Source of the DNA: JACQXM01 sp964569425
GTDB lineage: Bacteria > Planctomycetota > Phycisphaerae > UBA1845
DNA: 13,181 bases
Direction of reading: 5' to 3'
NCBI GenBank assembly: GCA_964569425.1
Contig: CAZMVD010000117.1
Span: 1 to 13,181 of the forward strand
The notes under the pieces: generated by a model
The model's database searches: none
What the model was told of the DNA's origin: nothing
What the model saw: only the letters and a program-made list of their open reading frames with translations
In this document: positions 1 through 8,358 of the stretch, in pieces
How the letters are laid out: each line of letters starts with the position of its first letter
How positions within the stretch are numbered: position 1 is the stretch's first letter
Program-made: the position numbers and the translations under genes

Positions 1-2331
1 AAGTCCGTTTCCACTTTAATCGTCCCGCCGCATTGCAGGCGGCTGATGTGTTACCAGTGGTCTACGACGAGTCGCGATGTGAAGGACGGGAACGTCGATC
101 ACATCACCCGAGAGCCCGAACAAGTGAAGGCTTTTCGTGATACCTGGCGAGACGGCATTCACTCGTACCTCACGTATCTTCGAGATCGCCTTACCGTTTG
201 TCGCGACCTTCTCTGTGAGAGTGGTTCATTGTTTGTTCAGATCGGCGATGAAAACCTGCATCGTGTTCGTGCGATGCTCGACGAAGTCTTTGGGGAAGAC
301 AACGTCCTTTCAATCATTCAAGTCCAAAAAACCGGTAGTCAGTCGGGAACACTGCTTGCCAACACTGTGGATTTTATCATTTGGGTCGCCAAGTCAAAGG
401 GCCGGGCCAAGTACCGACAACTGTATGCCGACCGAACTGCTGGCCACGTCTCATCCGACCGGTACGATCAAATTGAACTTCCCGACGGATCAGAGCGGCG
501 CCTCGCGAAGGAGGAGATTGCTCGAACTGCGGATGTTCCGGACGGTAAGATATTTCAACATACAAGCTTACTCAGCGCAGGGGCGGCGTCCGTTGATCAA
601 CCGTTCGTGTTTCAAGGCGCGACATACAGACCCTCTGCTGGAAACCACTGGAAGACAACTATTTCAGGCATGGAGACTCTTGCAAAAGCGGAACGAATAG
701 CCGCAGGGGGAACGACGATTCGGTACAAGCGGTACATGGCAGACTTTGCGGTTTTGCCAATCACGGATAGGTGGGAGTCTCTGCAATTGGGAACGGGGCT
801 CATCTACGTGGTGCAGACGAGCCCTAGTGTAGTGCAGCGTTGTCTGTTGATGGTCACAGACCCTGGAGACCTTGTCCTTGACCCAACGTGCGGCTCCGGA
901 ACCACAGCGTATGTTGCTGAACAATGGGGACGACGCTGGATCACGATCGACACGTCCCGCGTGGCGCTCGCACTCGCGCGTGCCCGAATCATGGGCGCTC
1001 GTTATCCCTACTATCTGCTGGCTGACAGCCGTGACGGCCAATTGAAAGAGGCGGAAATCACACGGTCAGAGCCGTCCAACGCGCCGACGCACGAGAATAT
1101 CCGCCATGGCTTCGTCTATGAACGCGTACCGCACATCATGCTCAGCAATATCGCCAACAACACCGAGATTGACGTGATCTGGGAGAAGTTCCAGGCGAAG
1201 CTCGAACCGCTACGCGAGCAACTTAACGCCGCGCTCGGCAAGAAATGGGAGGAATGGGAGATCCCGCGCGAGGCCGACGCAAAGTGGCCGGACAAGGCGA
1301 AGAAGCTCCACGCTGAATGGTGGGAGCAGCGGATCGCCCGGCAGAAGGAGATCGACGCCTCCATCGCCGCCAAGGCCGACTTCGAGTACCTCTACGACAA
1401 ACCCTACGAAGACAGGAAGAAGGTCCGCGTCGCTGGGCCGTTCACCGTCGAGAGCCTCTCGCCGCATCGCGTGCTCGGCGTCGGCGCGGATGATGAGCTA
1501 CTCGACCCGGCCCATCCGCCGAACCATATCGAGGACGAAACCGACTTCGCCACGATGATCCTGGAGAACCTCAAGACCGCGGGCGTGCAGCAGGCGCACA
1601 AGGAGGACAAGATCGCCTTCACGTCGCTCGCCCCGTGGCCGGGGCGATACGTGTCTGCCGAAGGCCGGTACGTCGAAGGCGACAACGGCAGCGGCAAGGA
1701 GAAGCGGGCGGGCATATTCGTCGGCCCGGAGTTTGGCACCGTCGCCCGGCAGGACCTGGTCGCCGCCGCCCGTGAGGCTGGCGACGCCGACTTCGACGTG
1801 CTGATCGCCTGTGCGTTCAATTACGAGGCCCACGCGTCGGAGTTCAGCAAGCTCGGCCGCATCCCCGTGCTCAAGGCCCGAATGAACGCGGAGTTGCACA
1901 TGGCCGAGGACCTGAAGAACACCGGCAAGGGCAACCTGTTCGTCATCTTCGGCGAGCCGGATATCGACATCCAGCCGGTCGCGGACGGCCCGGACCGCGG
2001 CAAGATTCGCGTGAAGATCAACGGCGTGGACGTGTTCCACCCGAGCAGCGGCGAGGTCCGCAGCGACAGCGCCGACGGCATCGCCTGCTGGTTCATCGAC
2101 ACGGACTACAACGAAGAAAGCTTCTTCGTCCGCCACGCCTACTTCCTCGGCGCGAACCACCCGTACAAAGCGCTCAAGACGACGCTGAAGGCCGAGATCA
2201 ACGAGGACGCCTGGGCCACGCTCAACAGCGACACGTCCCGCCCCTTCGACAAGCCGAAGAGCGGGCGCATCGCGGTCAAGGTGATCAACCACCTCGGGGA
2301 TGAGGTGATGAAGGTATTTCGCGTGGAATAG
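1..2331 (+). CDS. Type III Mod-like DNA methyltransferase, 5'-partial
   Basis: Probable site-specific adenine DNA methyltransferase of the beta class (type III Mod-like), which would mark host DNA in a restriction-type defence system. The frame is open to the left edge, so the gene continues upstream; the first ATG (46) lies inside the conserved catalytic region and is not a credible start. Residues below are counted from that ATG. The segment from QWSTTSRDVKDG through FRDTWRDGIHSYLTYLRDRL matches the stretch that follows the DPPY motif in this family. The SAM-binding motif DPTCGSGTT is at about 279-287, followed by WGRRWITIDTS, and the C-terminus ends in the family-typical VINHLGDEVMKVFRV. 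Motif order (IV, target-recognition region, I) fits beta-class enzymes. Oddities: the expected DPPY is absent, the nearest match being VPPH at codons 25-36; and base composition rises sharply after about 1000-1250. The next gene starts 28 nt downstream, suggesting one operon. Family assignment is firm; activity is not. Confidence 0.85.
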   Translation, partial: KSVSTLIVPPHCRRLMCYQWSTTSRDVKDGNVDHITREPEQVKAFRDTWRDGIHSYLTYLRDRLTVCRDLLCESGSLFVQIGDENLHRVRAMLDEVFGEDNVLSIIQVQKTGSQSGTLLANTVDFIIWVAKSKGRAKYRQLYADRTAGHVSSDRYDQIELPDGSERRLAKEEIARTADVPDGKIFQHTSLLSAGAASVDQPFVFQGATYRPSAGNHWKTTISGMETLAKAERIAAGGTTIRYKRYMADFAVLPITDRWESLQLGTGLIYVVQTSPSVVQRCLLMVTDPGDLVLDPTCGSGTTAYVAEQWGRRWITIDTSRVALALARARIMGARYPYYLLADSRDGQLKEAEITRSEPSNAPTHENIRHGFVYERVPHIMLSNIANNTEIDVIWEKFQAKLEPLREQLNAALGKKWEEWEIPREADAKWPDKAKKLHAEWWEQRIARQKEIDASIAAKADFEYLYDKPYEDRKKVRVAGPFTVESLSPHRVLGVGADDELLDPAHPPNHIEDETDFATMILENLKTAGVQQAHKEDKIAFTSLAPWPGRYVSAEGRYVEGDNGSGKEKRAGIFVGPEFGTVARQDLVAAAREAGDADFDVLIACAFNYEAHASEFSKLGRIPVLKARMNAELHMAEDLKNTGKGNLFVIFGEPDIDIQPVADGPDRGKIRVKINGVDVFHPSSGEVRSDSADGIACWFIDTDYNEESFFVRHAYFLGANHPYKALKTTLKAEINEDAWATLNSDTSRPFDKPKSGRIAVKVINHLGDEVMKVFRVE

Positions 2332-2359
2332 CCGCAACAAGCAACTGGAGCATTCGGGG

Positions 2360-4252
2360 ATGCAGATACGACGGCTGACCATCGCCAATTTCCGCGGGAT
2401 CAAGCACGCGGAGCTCTACCTTCCGCAGCATGCAGTCTTAATCGGCGACAATAACGTCGGGAAGACCACGGTTCTCGAAGCCCTCGACCTCGTCCTTGGC
2501 CCTGAACGCCTGAATCGCTTTCCACCAGTCGATGAGCACGATTTCTTCAGGGGACGGTACATCGATGAGCCCGACAACGACGACGAGGACGAGTACGGCG
2601 AGGACGACGACAACGAGGAAGAAAGCGACAACGGCGCAGATGAAGAAGCTGACGACGAGGAGAGCGACGATGAGGGGGATCCTTCCCGATTCCAGATTGG
2701 GATAGAGGCTGTGATCGTCGGCCTCAACGATGAACAGAAGAGTCGCTTTGGCGATCACGCCGAATGGTGGGACGAGCATTCGGACGAGTTCTATGACGAG
2801 CCGAATCCCGAGGGAGTCGACAAAGAGCAGATCGTTCAAGCGCTGCGCGTCACCTTTATTGGCCGGTACAACGCAGAGGATGACGACTTCGAGGGGAATA
2901 CCTACTTCACGCGTAGCCTGAGCGAAGACGACAACCCGAGTAAGTTTGGTCGTCGGGACAAGCAGGTCTGCGGCTTTCTGTACCTGCGGTCGCTTCGCAC
3001 CGGAACGCGAGCCCTGAGTCTCGAACGAGGCAGTCTTCTCGACATCATCCTCCGCTTGAAGGAGATTCGGCCGCAGATGTGGGAAGATACGCTTGCCCAA
3101 CTCTCGTCGTACACTGTTGCAGGAGAAGAACACCTCGGTATTTCCGGCGTACTCGAAAGCATTAGTCGAGCGCTCGAGAAATACGTTCCGAAGAACTGGG
3201 GTACGCAGCCGCATCTCAGGGTTTCCAACCTGACCCGCGACCACCTTCGTAAGGTCATCACCGCGTTCATCGCGACCGGAGCCGGGGACCATGCGGCGCC
3301 ATTCTACCGGCAAGGCTCAGGGACAATAAACATGTTGGTTCTGGCGATGCTGTCACTGATCGCCGAGGACAAACAGAACGTGATCTTCGGGATGGAAGAA
3401 CCCGAAACGGCCATTCCCCCCTACGCGCAGAAACGCATAGTCCAAGGGATACGCAATCAAGCATCACAAGCGATCTTTACCTCGCACTCGCCTTACGTAT
3501 TGGAGGAGTTTGCACTGGATGAAACGGTCGTCTTGAGCCGCGACAGCTCTGGGGCATTGGCGCAAACAGAGGTGGCACTCCCCGATAGCGTGAAGCTCAA
3601 GCGTTATCGACAGGAGTTCCGCACTCGCTTTTGCGAAGGCCTACTTGCGAGTCGCGTTCTTGTGGCGGAGGGCGCTACAGAGGCCACGTCGCTTCCGGTA
3701 GCTGCGCGCCGGCTGGCAGAACTGGATCCTGCGAAATATGCCTCGCTGGAGGCGTTGGGAATCTGCACTGTCGACGCTGGCGGCGAGGGGAACGTTGCCG
3801 ACATCGCCGCTATGTACGCCAGCCTGGGTAAGCGCGTGTTTGCCGCGTGTGACAGTCAAACTCCAGAGTCCCGGACAGCGATCGAGGCCAAGGTAGAGGC
3901 CTTTTTCATGCATGATGAGTCATCCCTGGAAAAGCTCGTACTGAAGGACAGCGCCAGTGATGCACTTGAGCGGTTTTCAAGGCTGATCGTATGGCCAGCG
4001 CATATAACCAATGAGGTCGACTTAGGTAGTGACTTGCCCAAGGCCCTGCGCTTGTACTTCAATTGGGCCAAGGGGAACTGGGGCGTGGCCGAGTTCCTTG
4101 CCCAATGCAACCAAGATGAGATGCCGGAATGGATCCGACAGACATGTGCTTCGCTAAGAGAACTGTGCGAGGACGCGTCGGTGGAAGCCGATGACATTCG
4201 AGAGGATCAGGAAGGTGTTGAGGAGTCCTCCGCAGATGATGAAGAGGACTGA
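2360..4252 (+). CDS. gajA: OLD-family ATPase/Toprim endonuclease, GajA-like (Gabija)
   Basis: Probable ATP-regulated DNA endonuclease of the OLD family, class 2 (OLD gene followed by a UvrD-like helicase), the arrangement of the Gabija anti-phage system. The 630-residue protein has an N-terminal ABC-type ATPase: Walker A GDNNVGKTT at 29-37, signature-like YRQGSGT at about 316-322, Walker B VIFGMEEPE at 341-349 and H-loop TSHSPY at 374-379. A Toprim-like domain follows: EGATE at 437-441, DAGG at 472-475, ACDSQ at 496-500, and a KGNWG segment at 571-575. The second acidic residue of a usual DxD is not evident in CDSQ. Residues 69-107 form a very acidic insert (27 of 39 Asp/Glu, no Lys/Arg), and the C-terminal tail is also acidic. 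The start ATG has GGAG nine bases upstream. The helicase gene overlaps its last 62 nt, implying translational coupling. Symbol given by family and synteny; this is a divergent relative of the characterised GajA. Confidence 0.8.
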   Translation: MQIRRLTIANFRGIKHAELYLPQHAVLIGDNNVGKTTVLEALDLVLGPERLNRFPPVDEHDFFRGRYIDEPDNDDEDEYGEDDDNEEESDNGADEEADDEESDDEGDPSRFQIGIEAVIVGLNDEQKSRFGDHAEWWDEHSDEFYDEPNPEGVDKEQIVQALRVTFIGRYNAEDDDFEGNTYFTRSLSEDDNPSKFGRRDKQVCGFLYLRSLRTGTRALSLERGSLLDIILRLKEIRPQMWEDTLAQLSSYTVAGEEHLGISGVLESISRALEKYVPKNWGTQPHLRVSNLTRDHLRKVITAFIATGAGDHAAPFYRQGSGTINMLVLAMLSLIAEDKQNVIFGMEEPETAIPPYAQKRIVQGIRNQASQAIFTSHSPYVLEEFALDETVVLSRDSSGALAQTEVALPDSVKLKRYRQEFRTRFCEGLLASRVLVAEGATEATSLPVAARRLAELDPAKYASLEALGICTVDAGGEGNVADIAAMYASLGKRVFAACDSQTPESRTAIEAKVEAFFMHDESSLEKLVLKDSASDALERFSRLIVWPAHITNEVDLGSDLPKALRLYFNWAKGNWGVAEFLAQCNQDEMPEWIRQTCASLRELCEDASVEADDIREDQEGVEESSADDEED

Positions 4253-6062
4253 GAAGCATGATAAAGTCTTGTCAGCCGCGGGGCCTTTGCTCGTGACGGG
4301 CGGTCCCGGCTCGGGTAAGACCACCATTTCGATCCTCAAAGCCGCAGATGTCGTCGATAAGCACATTCGACCGGGACAGCGTGTGTTGTTTCTCAGCTTT
4401 GCTCGGGCGACGGTGTCTCGCATCGTCGAGGCCATCGAGCGCGAGCACAAACTGCTGCGCCAGCAAATGAAGCGGATCCAGGTGGAGACGTACCATGCGT
4501 TCTTTTGGCGGATTCTGAAGACGCATGGATACCTGATAGGTCTCCCGCGTCGCCTGGCAATCCTGCTCCCGCAAAGCGAGGCAGTAGCGCTGTCGGCGAT
4601 CCGAAAAGAGTATGGGCCTGATAACAAGCTGGGCGATGCGGTCAAGGCGGCAAAGAAGGCACGTGAAGATGCCGAGCGTAACCGGGTAGCGATAGAGGAC
4701 GGACGAGTCTGCTTTGATCTCTTCGCGCCATTTGCGGCTCGCCTGCTTCACGGCAGCCAACGTCTTCGAGAGCTTGTGTCGTTGATGTATCCTTATGTGA
4801 TCCTTGACGAGTTTCAAGATACGAATGCGGATCAATGGAGCGTGGTCAGGGCGATAGCGTCGCATAGTACGCTTTGCGCGCTCGGCGACCCAGAACAACG
4901 TATATACGACTGGATCGGTGCCGATCCGCAACGCTTGGACCACTTTAGGGAAACGTGCGCGCCGGAGGAGGTCGATTTCGGGGACGACAACCATCGCAGC
5001 AATGGAACCGAGATCTGCATGTTTGGCGACGATGTGCTCAGGGGACGTTTTCGGCAGACCAAGTACAACGGGATTGGCTTTTGCGTATACGAAGGCAATC
5101 AGAACCAGGGCTTAACCAAGCTCATTACAACCACGTTGGCAGCGCGAAAGCGCCTGATTGCATCGTGCCGCGACGGTTGGTCGCTTGCGATATTGACTCC
5201 TACGAAGAAGTTGACACGATTGGTTTCGGATGCTTTCCGGTCCCCACTGGGTGGGCTTCCCAAGATACGTCATACGGCTGCCATAGAGGTGGAGGGCGCA
5301 ATACTCGCAGCGGAACTACTCGCTTATCTCATGCAACCGGATTCGTCCGAGGATCACTTGGCCGGTTTTATTGCAATGTTGCGTGACTTTTTTCGGGGCA
5401 GTGGCGGTGATACTCCCTCGAAAGCAGCGCTCGCGGAGGCCGATAGGATCGATAAAGCATATGGTGACTACGTGTTACGTCGCGCGGGTGGTAGGTCTAT
5501 TCGAGGAAACAGTCTACTTGTTCCGGCGATTGAGGGCTATACTCAGGCGCGCGCGCACAAGATGTCGGGTAATCCTGACTCCGATTGGCTAGCCATACGG
5601 AATCTGCTTGAGGGGTGTTCCTGCAAGCGACTGAAAGCAGTCGCTGAGGAACTCCGCAACATCAGGCTATTGGACAGAGGCTCGCAGTTGCGCCAGGCAT
5701 TGTCGCAAGACTGGCGAGACAATGGTGCTTATGTGCATGCCCTCGATATCGTGCGACAGACATTCGTACAGGAGCATTTCGCCATGGCGCGTCGCCCTGA
5801 GACCGGAGTCATTGTCATGAACATGCATAAGGCGAAAGGCAAGCAGTTTGATGAGGTAATCATTTTTGAGGGTTGGCCGCGATACGCAAAGAACGAAATA
5901 GTATCCAATCCAGATCGAATCGTTCGCGGCAATTTGCCCGCTAACGCCGACGTTCAGGCCCGACAAAATTTCCGAGTTAGCGTCACGCGCGGCAAGAGCA
6001 TGGTCATGGTAATGACGCCCCGCCAGGATCCGTGCATATTACTTGTGAATGGGGCAGGCTGA
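4191..6062 (+). CDS. gajB: UvrD/Rep-like SF1 helicase, GajB-like (Gabija)
   Basis: Superfamily 1A helicase/ATPase, the presumed partner of the preceding OLD nuclease. In known Gabija systems GajB binds GajA and is thought to respond to DNA ends or single strands made during phage replication. Motifs in order in the 623-residue frame: Walker A GGPGSGKTT (37-45), motif Ia LFLSFARA, motif Ib VETYHAFF (about 98-105), Walker B DEFQDT (206-211), motif III GDPEQRIYDW (232-241), NHRS (267-270), motif V MHKAKGKQFDE (545-555) and motif VI RVSVTRGK (595-602). The motif VI form is slightly divergent from the usual VALTRAR-type. At 623 residues it is longer than the roughly 500-residue archetype. Start is uncertain: ATG 4191 keeps an N-terminal helix that appears family-like and has GGAAG close upstream, while ATG 4236 has AGGAG about nine bases upstream and would shorten it by 15 residues. 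The stop codon abuts the next ATG. Confidence 0.82.
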   Translation: MTFERIRKVLRSPPQMMKRTEKHDKVLSAAGPLLVTGGPGSGKTTISILKAADVVDKHIRPGQRVLFLSFARATVSRIVEAIEREHKLLRQQMKRIQVETYHAFFWRILKTHGYLIGLPRRLAILLPQSEAVALSAIRKEYGPDNKLGDAVKAAKKAREDAERNRVAIEDGRVCFDLFAPFAARLLHGSQRLRELVSLMYPYVILDEFQDTNADQWSVVRAIASHSTLCALGDPEQRIYDWIGADPQRLDHFRETCAPEEVDFGDDNHRSNGTEICMFGDDVLRGRFRQTKYNGIGFCVYEGNQNQGLTKLITTTLAARKRLIASCRDGWSLAILTPTKKLTRLVSDAFRSPLGGLPKIRHTAAIEVEGAILAAELLAYLMQPDSSEDHLAGFIAMLRDFFRGSGGDTPSKAALAEADRIDKAYGDYVLRRAGGRSIRGNSLLVPAIEGYTQARAHKMSGNPDSDWLAIRNLLEGCSCKRLKAVAEELRNIRLLDRGSQLRQALSQDWRDNGAYVHALDIVRQTFVQEHFAMARRPETGVIVMNMHKAKGKQFDEVIIFEGWPRYAKNEIVSNPDRIVRGNLPANADVQARQNFRVSVTRGKSMVMVMTPRQDPCILLVNGAG

Positions 6063-8180
6063 ATGCGCGAGAGCCCGTTTCATTTTCGCATCGCCGACAC
6101 GTTTTCCGATAGCCTCGCTCGCCTGACGAGCGACGAGCAGGCGGCCGCGAAGACGACGGCGTTCGATCTTCAGATGAACCCGGCAAATCCGGGCATGCAG
6201 TTCCACAAGCTCGACCGGGCAAAGGACAAGAACTTCTGGTCGATCCGCGTGAGCCGCGACATCCGTATCATCGTCCACAGGACGCCGGAAAGCCTGCTGC
6301 TCTGCTACGTCGGGCGTCACGACCCGGCCTATCGCTGGGCTGAACGGCGCAAGATGGAGCGACATCCGGCCACCGGAGCGATGCAGGTCGTCGAGATTCG
6401 CGAGCGGGTCGTCGAAATCGAGGTGCCGAGGTACGTCGAAACCGAGCGGCCCGCGCCTGCGAAGCCGCTCGTCTTCGCGGAGGTTGCGGACGATCGGCTG
6501 CTCGCCTACGGCGTTCCGGCGGAATGGCTGGCGGACGTAAAGAGGGCCGACGAAGACACGCTCCTTGAGCTGACCGATCACCTTCCGGCCGAGGCGGCCG
6601 AGGCCCTGCTCAATCTGGCGACGGGCACGACGCCGCCATTGCCGGTTGCGGCCGGAGTGGGCGAGGACCCGTTTGCTCATCCCGACGCACAGCGACGCTT
6701 CCGCGTGATGACGAACGTCGAGGAACTTCGGCAGGCGCTTGAGTACCCGTGGGAACGCTGGATGGTGTTCCTCCATCCCGTGCAACGGGAAACGGTCGAA
6801 CGGTCCTATGGCGGTCCGGCCCGCGTTGCCGGTTCGGCCGGGACGGGGAAGACCGTCGTGGCGCTTCACCGAGCCGCGCATCTGGCCAGGTCGCACACCG
6901 ACTCCCGCGTGCTTCTCACCACGTTCTCCATCCCCCTTGCTCGCAATCTTCGGAACAAGATTCAGAGCCTGGTGGGGAGCGAGGCGACGGTCCGGGACCG
7001 AATCGCCGTCCGGGCGATAGATGAGGTTGGTATCGAAGCATACGAAGCGGCCTTCGGTGCTCCCAAGGTGCCAACCCCGGCGATGCTGCGAGCGTTGCTG
7101 AATGACGCTTCCGAGTCGGCTCCTGCCCACTCGTTCTCGCTCGGCTTCCTCGAAACGGAATGGACGGACGTTGTCGATGCTTGGCAGCTCGACACGTGGG
7201 ACGCCTATCGCGAGGTGCCGCGGCTCGGGCGAAAGACCCGCCTCGGCGAGAAGCAGCGTAGCGTGCTGTGGTCGATCTTCGAACGTGTCCGCGGCGAACT
7301 CAAGGACCGCGGCCTCGCTACGATGCCTGCGATATTCGCAGCGGTTACGGAGCGCATACGTAGCGGTGACGCACCACCAGCCGAATTCGTCGTCGTCGAT
7401 GAGGCCCAGGACATCACGGTTCCGCAACTCCGCTTCCTTGCGGCCCTGTCGGGCAGCAAGGAGGACGGGCTCTTCTTCGCGGGCGACCTCGGACAGCGAA
7501 TCTTCCAAACGCCGTTCTCGTGGGCATCGCTCGGTGTGGATGTTCGAGGCCGTTCGCAGGCGCTCCGAATCAACTACCGCACGTCGCACCAGATCCGGCG
7601 ACAGGCCGATCGGCTACTCCGACAGGAATTGGCGGACGTGGACGGCAACGTGGAGTCGCGGAAGGCAACGGTGTCGGTGTTCAATGGTCCTGAGCCTCGC
7701 ATCGAGATTGCTGCGTCTCCAGCACAGGAAGCCGCTGTCATCGCGGCCTGGCTCAATGGGCGGCTGAGGGAAGGCATGAAGGCGCATGAGATTGCCATCT
7801 TCGTTCGTTCGGAGGGCGAGCTTCTCAGGGCACGCGGCGCGGTGGCGGAGGCGGGGCTCAACGCCGTGGAGTTTGACGCGAACACGGACGTGTCGCCGGG
7901 AGCCGTTTCACTTTGCACGATGCATCGTGCAAAAGGCCTGGAGTTTCGCGCGGTGGTTGTTGCGGCGTGCGACGACGAAATCGTCCCGTTGCAGGCGCGG
8001 ATAGAAGCCGTGTCCGATGACTCCGACCTCGAGGAAGTCTACAACACCGAGCGACACCTACTCTACGTCGCCTGCACCAGGGCACGTGACCATCTGCTGA
8101 TCACCGGGGTTGAACCCGCTTCCGAGTTTCTGGATGACCTTCGCAACCCGGCTTGCGGGGGCCCAGATGGAGCCGATTAG
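6063..8180 (+). CDS. RelE/ParE-like toxin domain fused to UvrD-like helicase
   Basis: Two-part protein of 705 residues. Residues 1 to about 97 have the look of a RelE/ParE-fold toxin: NFWSIRVSRDIRIIVHRT at about 57-74, then CYVGRHDPAYRWAERR at 81-96, the typical end of this fold. No separate antitoxin gene is visible. A linker of about 130 residues leads to a full SF1 helicase: Walker A GSAGTGKT (257-264), LLTTFS (motif Ia), Walker B VVDEAQD (444-450), GDLGQRIF (474-481), NYRTS (504-508), TMHRAKGLEF (619-628) and LLYVACTRARDHLL (666-679). Such RelE-UvrD fusions are recurrent in bacteria, often in accessory regions; their substrate is not settled to my knowledge. The ATG follows the previous TGA with no gap, so translation is probably coupled to the GajB-like helicase. 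It is much more GC-rich than the two genes before it. Whether the toxin fold is an active RNase or only a binding module cannot be told from sequence. Confidence 0.85.
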   Translation: MRESPFHFRIADTFSDSLARLTSDEQAAAKTTAFDLQMNPANPGMQFHKLDRAKDKNFWSIRVSRDIRIIVHRTPESLLLCYVGRHDPAYRWAERRKMERHPATGAMQVVEIRERVVEIEVPRYVETERPAPAKPLVFAEVADDRLLAYGVPAEWLADVKRADEDTLLELTDHLPAEAAEALLNLATGTTPPLPVAAGVGEDPFAHPDAQRRFRVMTNVEELRQALEYPWERWMVFLHPVQRETVERSYGGPARVAGSAGTGKTVVALHRAAHLARSHTDSRVLLTTFSIPLARNLRNKIQSLVGSEATVRDRIAVRAIDEVGIEAYEAAFGAPKVPTPAMLRALLNDASESAPAHSFSLGFLETEWTDVVDAWQLDTWDAYREVPRLGRKTRLGEKQRSVLWSIFERVRGELKDRGLATMPAIFAAVTERIRSGDAPPAEFVVVDEAQDITVPQLRFLAALSGSKEDGLFFAGDLGQRIFQTPFSWASLGVDVRGRSQALRINYRTSHQIRRQADRLLRQELADVDGNVESRKATVSVFNGPEPRIEIAASPAQEAAVIAAWLNGRLREGMKAHEIAIFVRSEGELLRARGAVAEAGLNAVEFDANTDVSPGAVSLCTMHRAKGLEFRAVVVAACDDEIVPLQARIEAVSDDSDLEEVYNTERHLLYVACTRARDHLLITGVEPASEFLDDLRNPACGGPDGAD

Positions 8181-8341
8181 CGCGCGTGCCAGCGCCGTGC
8201 TCGTAGGCGCCGGTCAAGTTCCTTCCGCATCGGCACACCTTAGAGTGATACGGCCACCTCACGGGCCCATTGAGCCGGTGGGAGCCGCCGCCTGGCCTGC
8301 TTGCGAACTGGATTGGTCCGAGCCATTGCGCTAGTGTGTCC

Positions 8342-8358
8342 TCCACAACACTTGTGGA
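8342..8358. promoter_or_regulatory. Perfect 7-bp dyad, candidate operator
   Basis: TCCACAA-CAC-TTGTGGA is a perfect inverted repeat with a 3-base centre, in the 194-bp gap between the RelE-helicase gene and the next gene, ending 19 bases before the preferred ATG (8378). The three-base loop makes a stable RNA hairpin less likely than a protein-binding site. The position suits an operator for the downstream gene or an autoregulator. No convincing -35/-10 pair could be assigned in 8181-8341. Confidence 0.45.

Noticed and set aside
137..700. 187-codon + strand frame inside the methyltransferase
   Set aside because: Out of frame with clear methyltransferase motifs; composition atypical of a real protein.
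1498..3313. Long - strand frames (1498-2403, 2438-3313) opposite the methyltransferase and the GajA-like gene
   Set aside because: Shadows of real + strand genes; translations are low-complexity (for example Val/Leu runs opposite the acidic insert).
6039..7589. 516-codon open frame on the - strand
   Set aside because: It lies opposite the RelE-helicase gene, whose motifs are unambiguous. Long antisense frames are common in GC-rich coding DNA, and the translation is Arg-rich with no recognisable motif.
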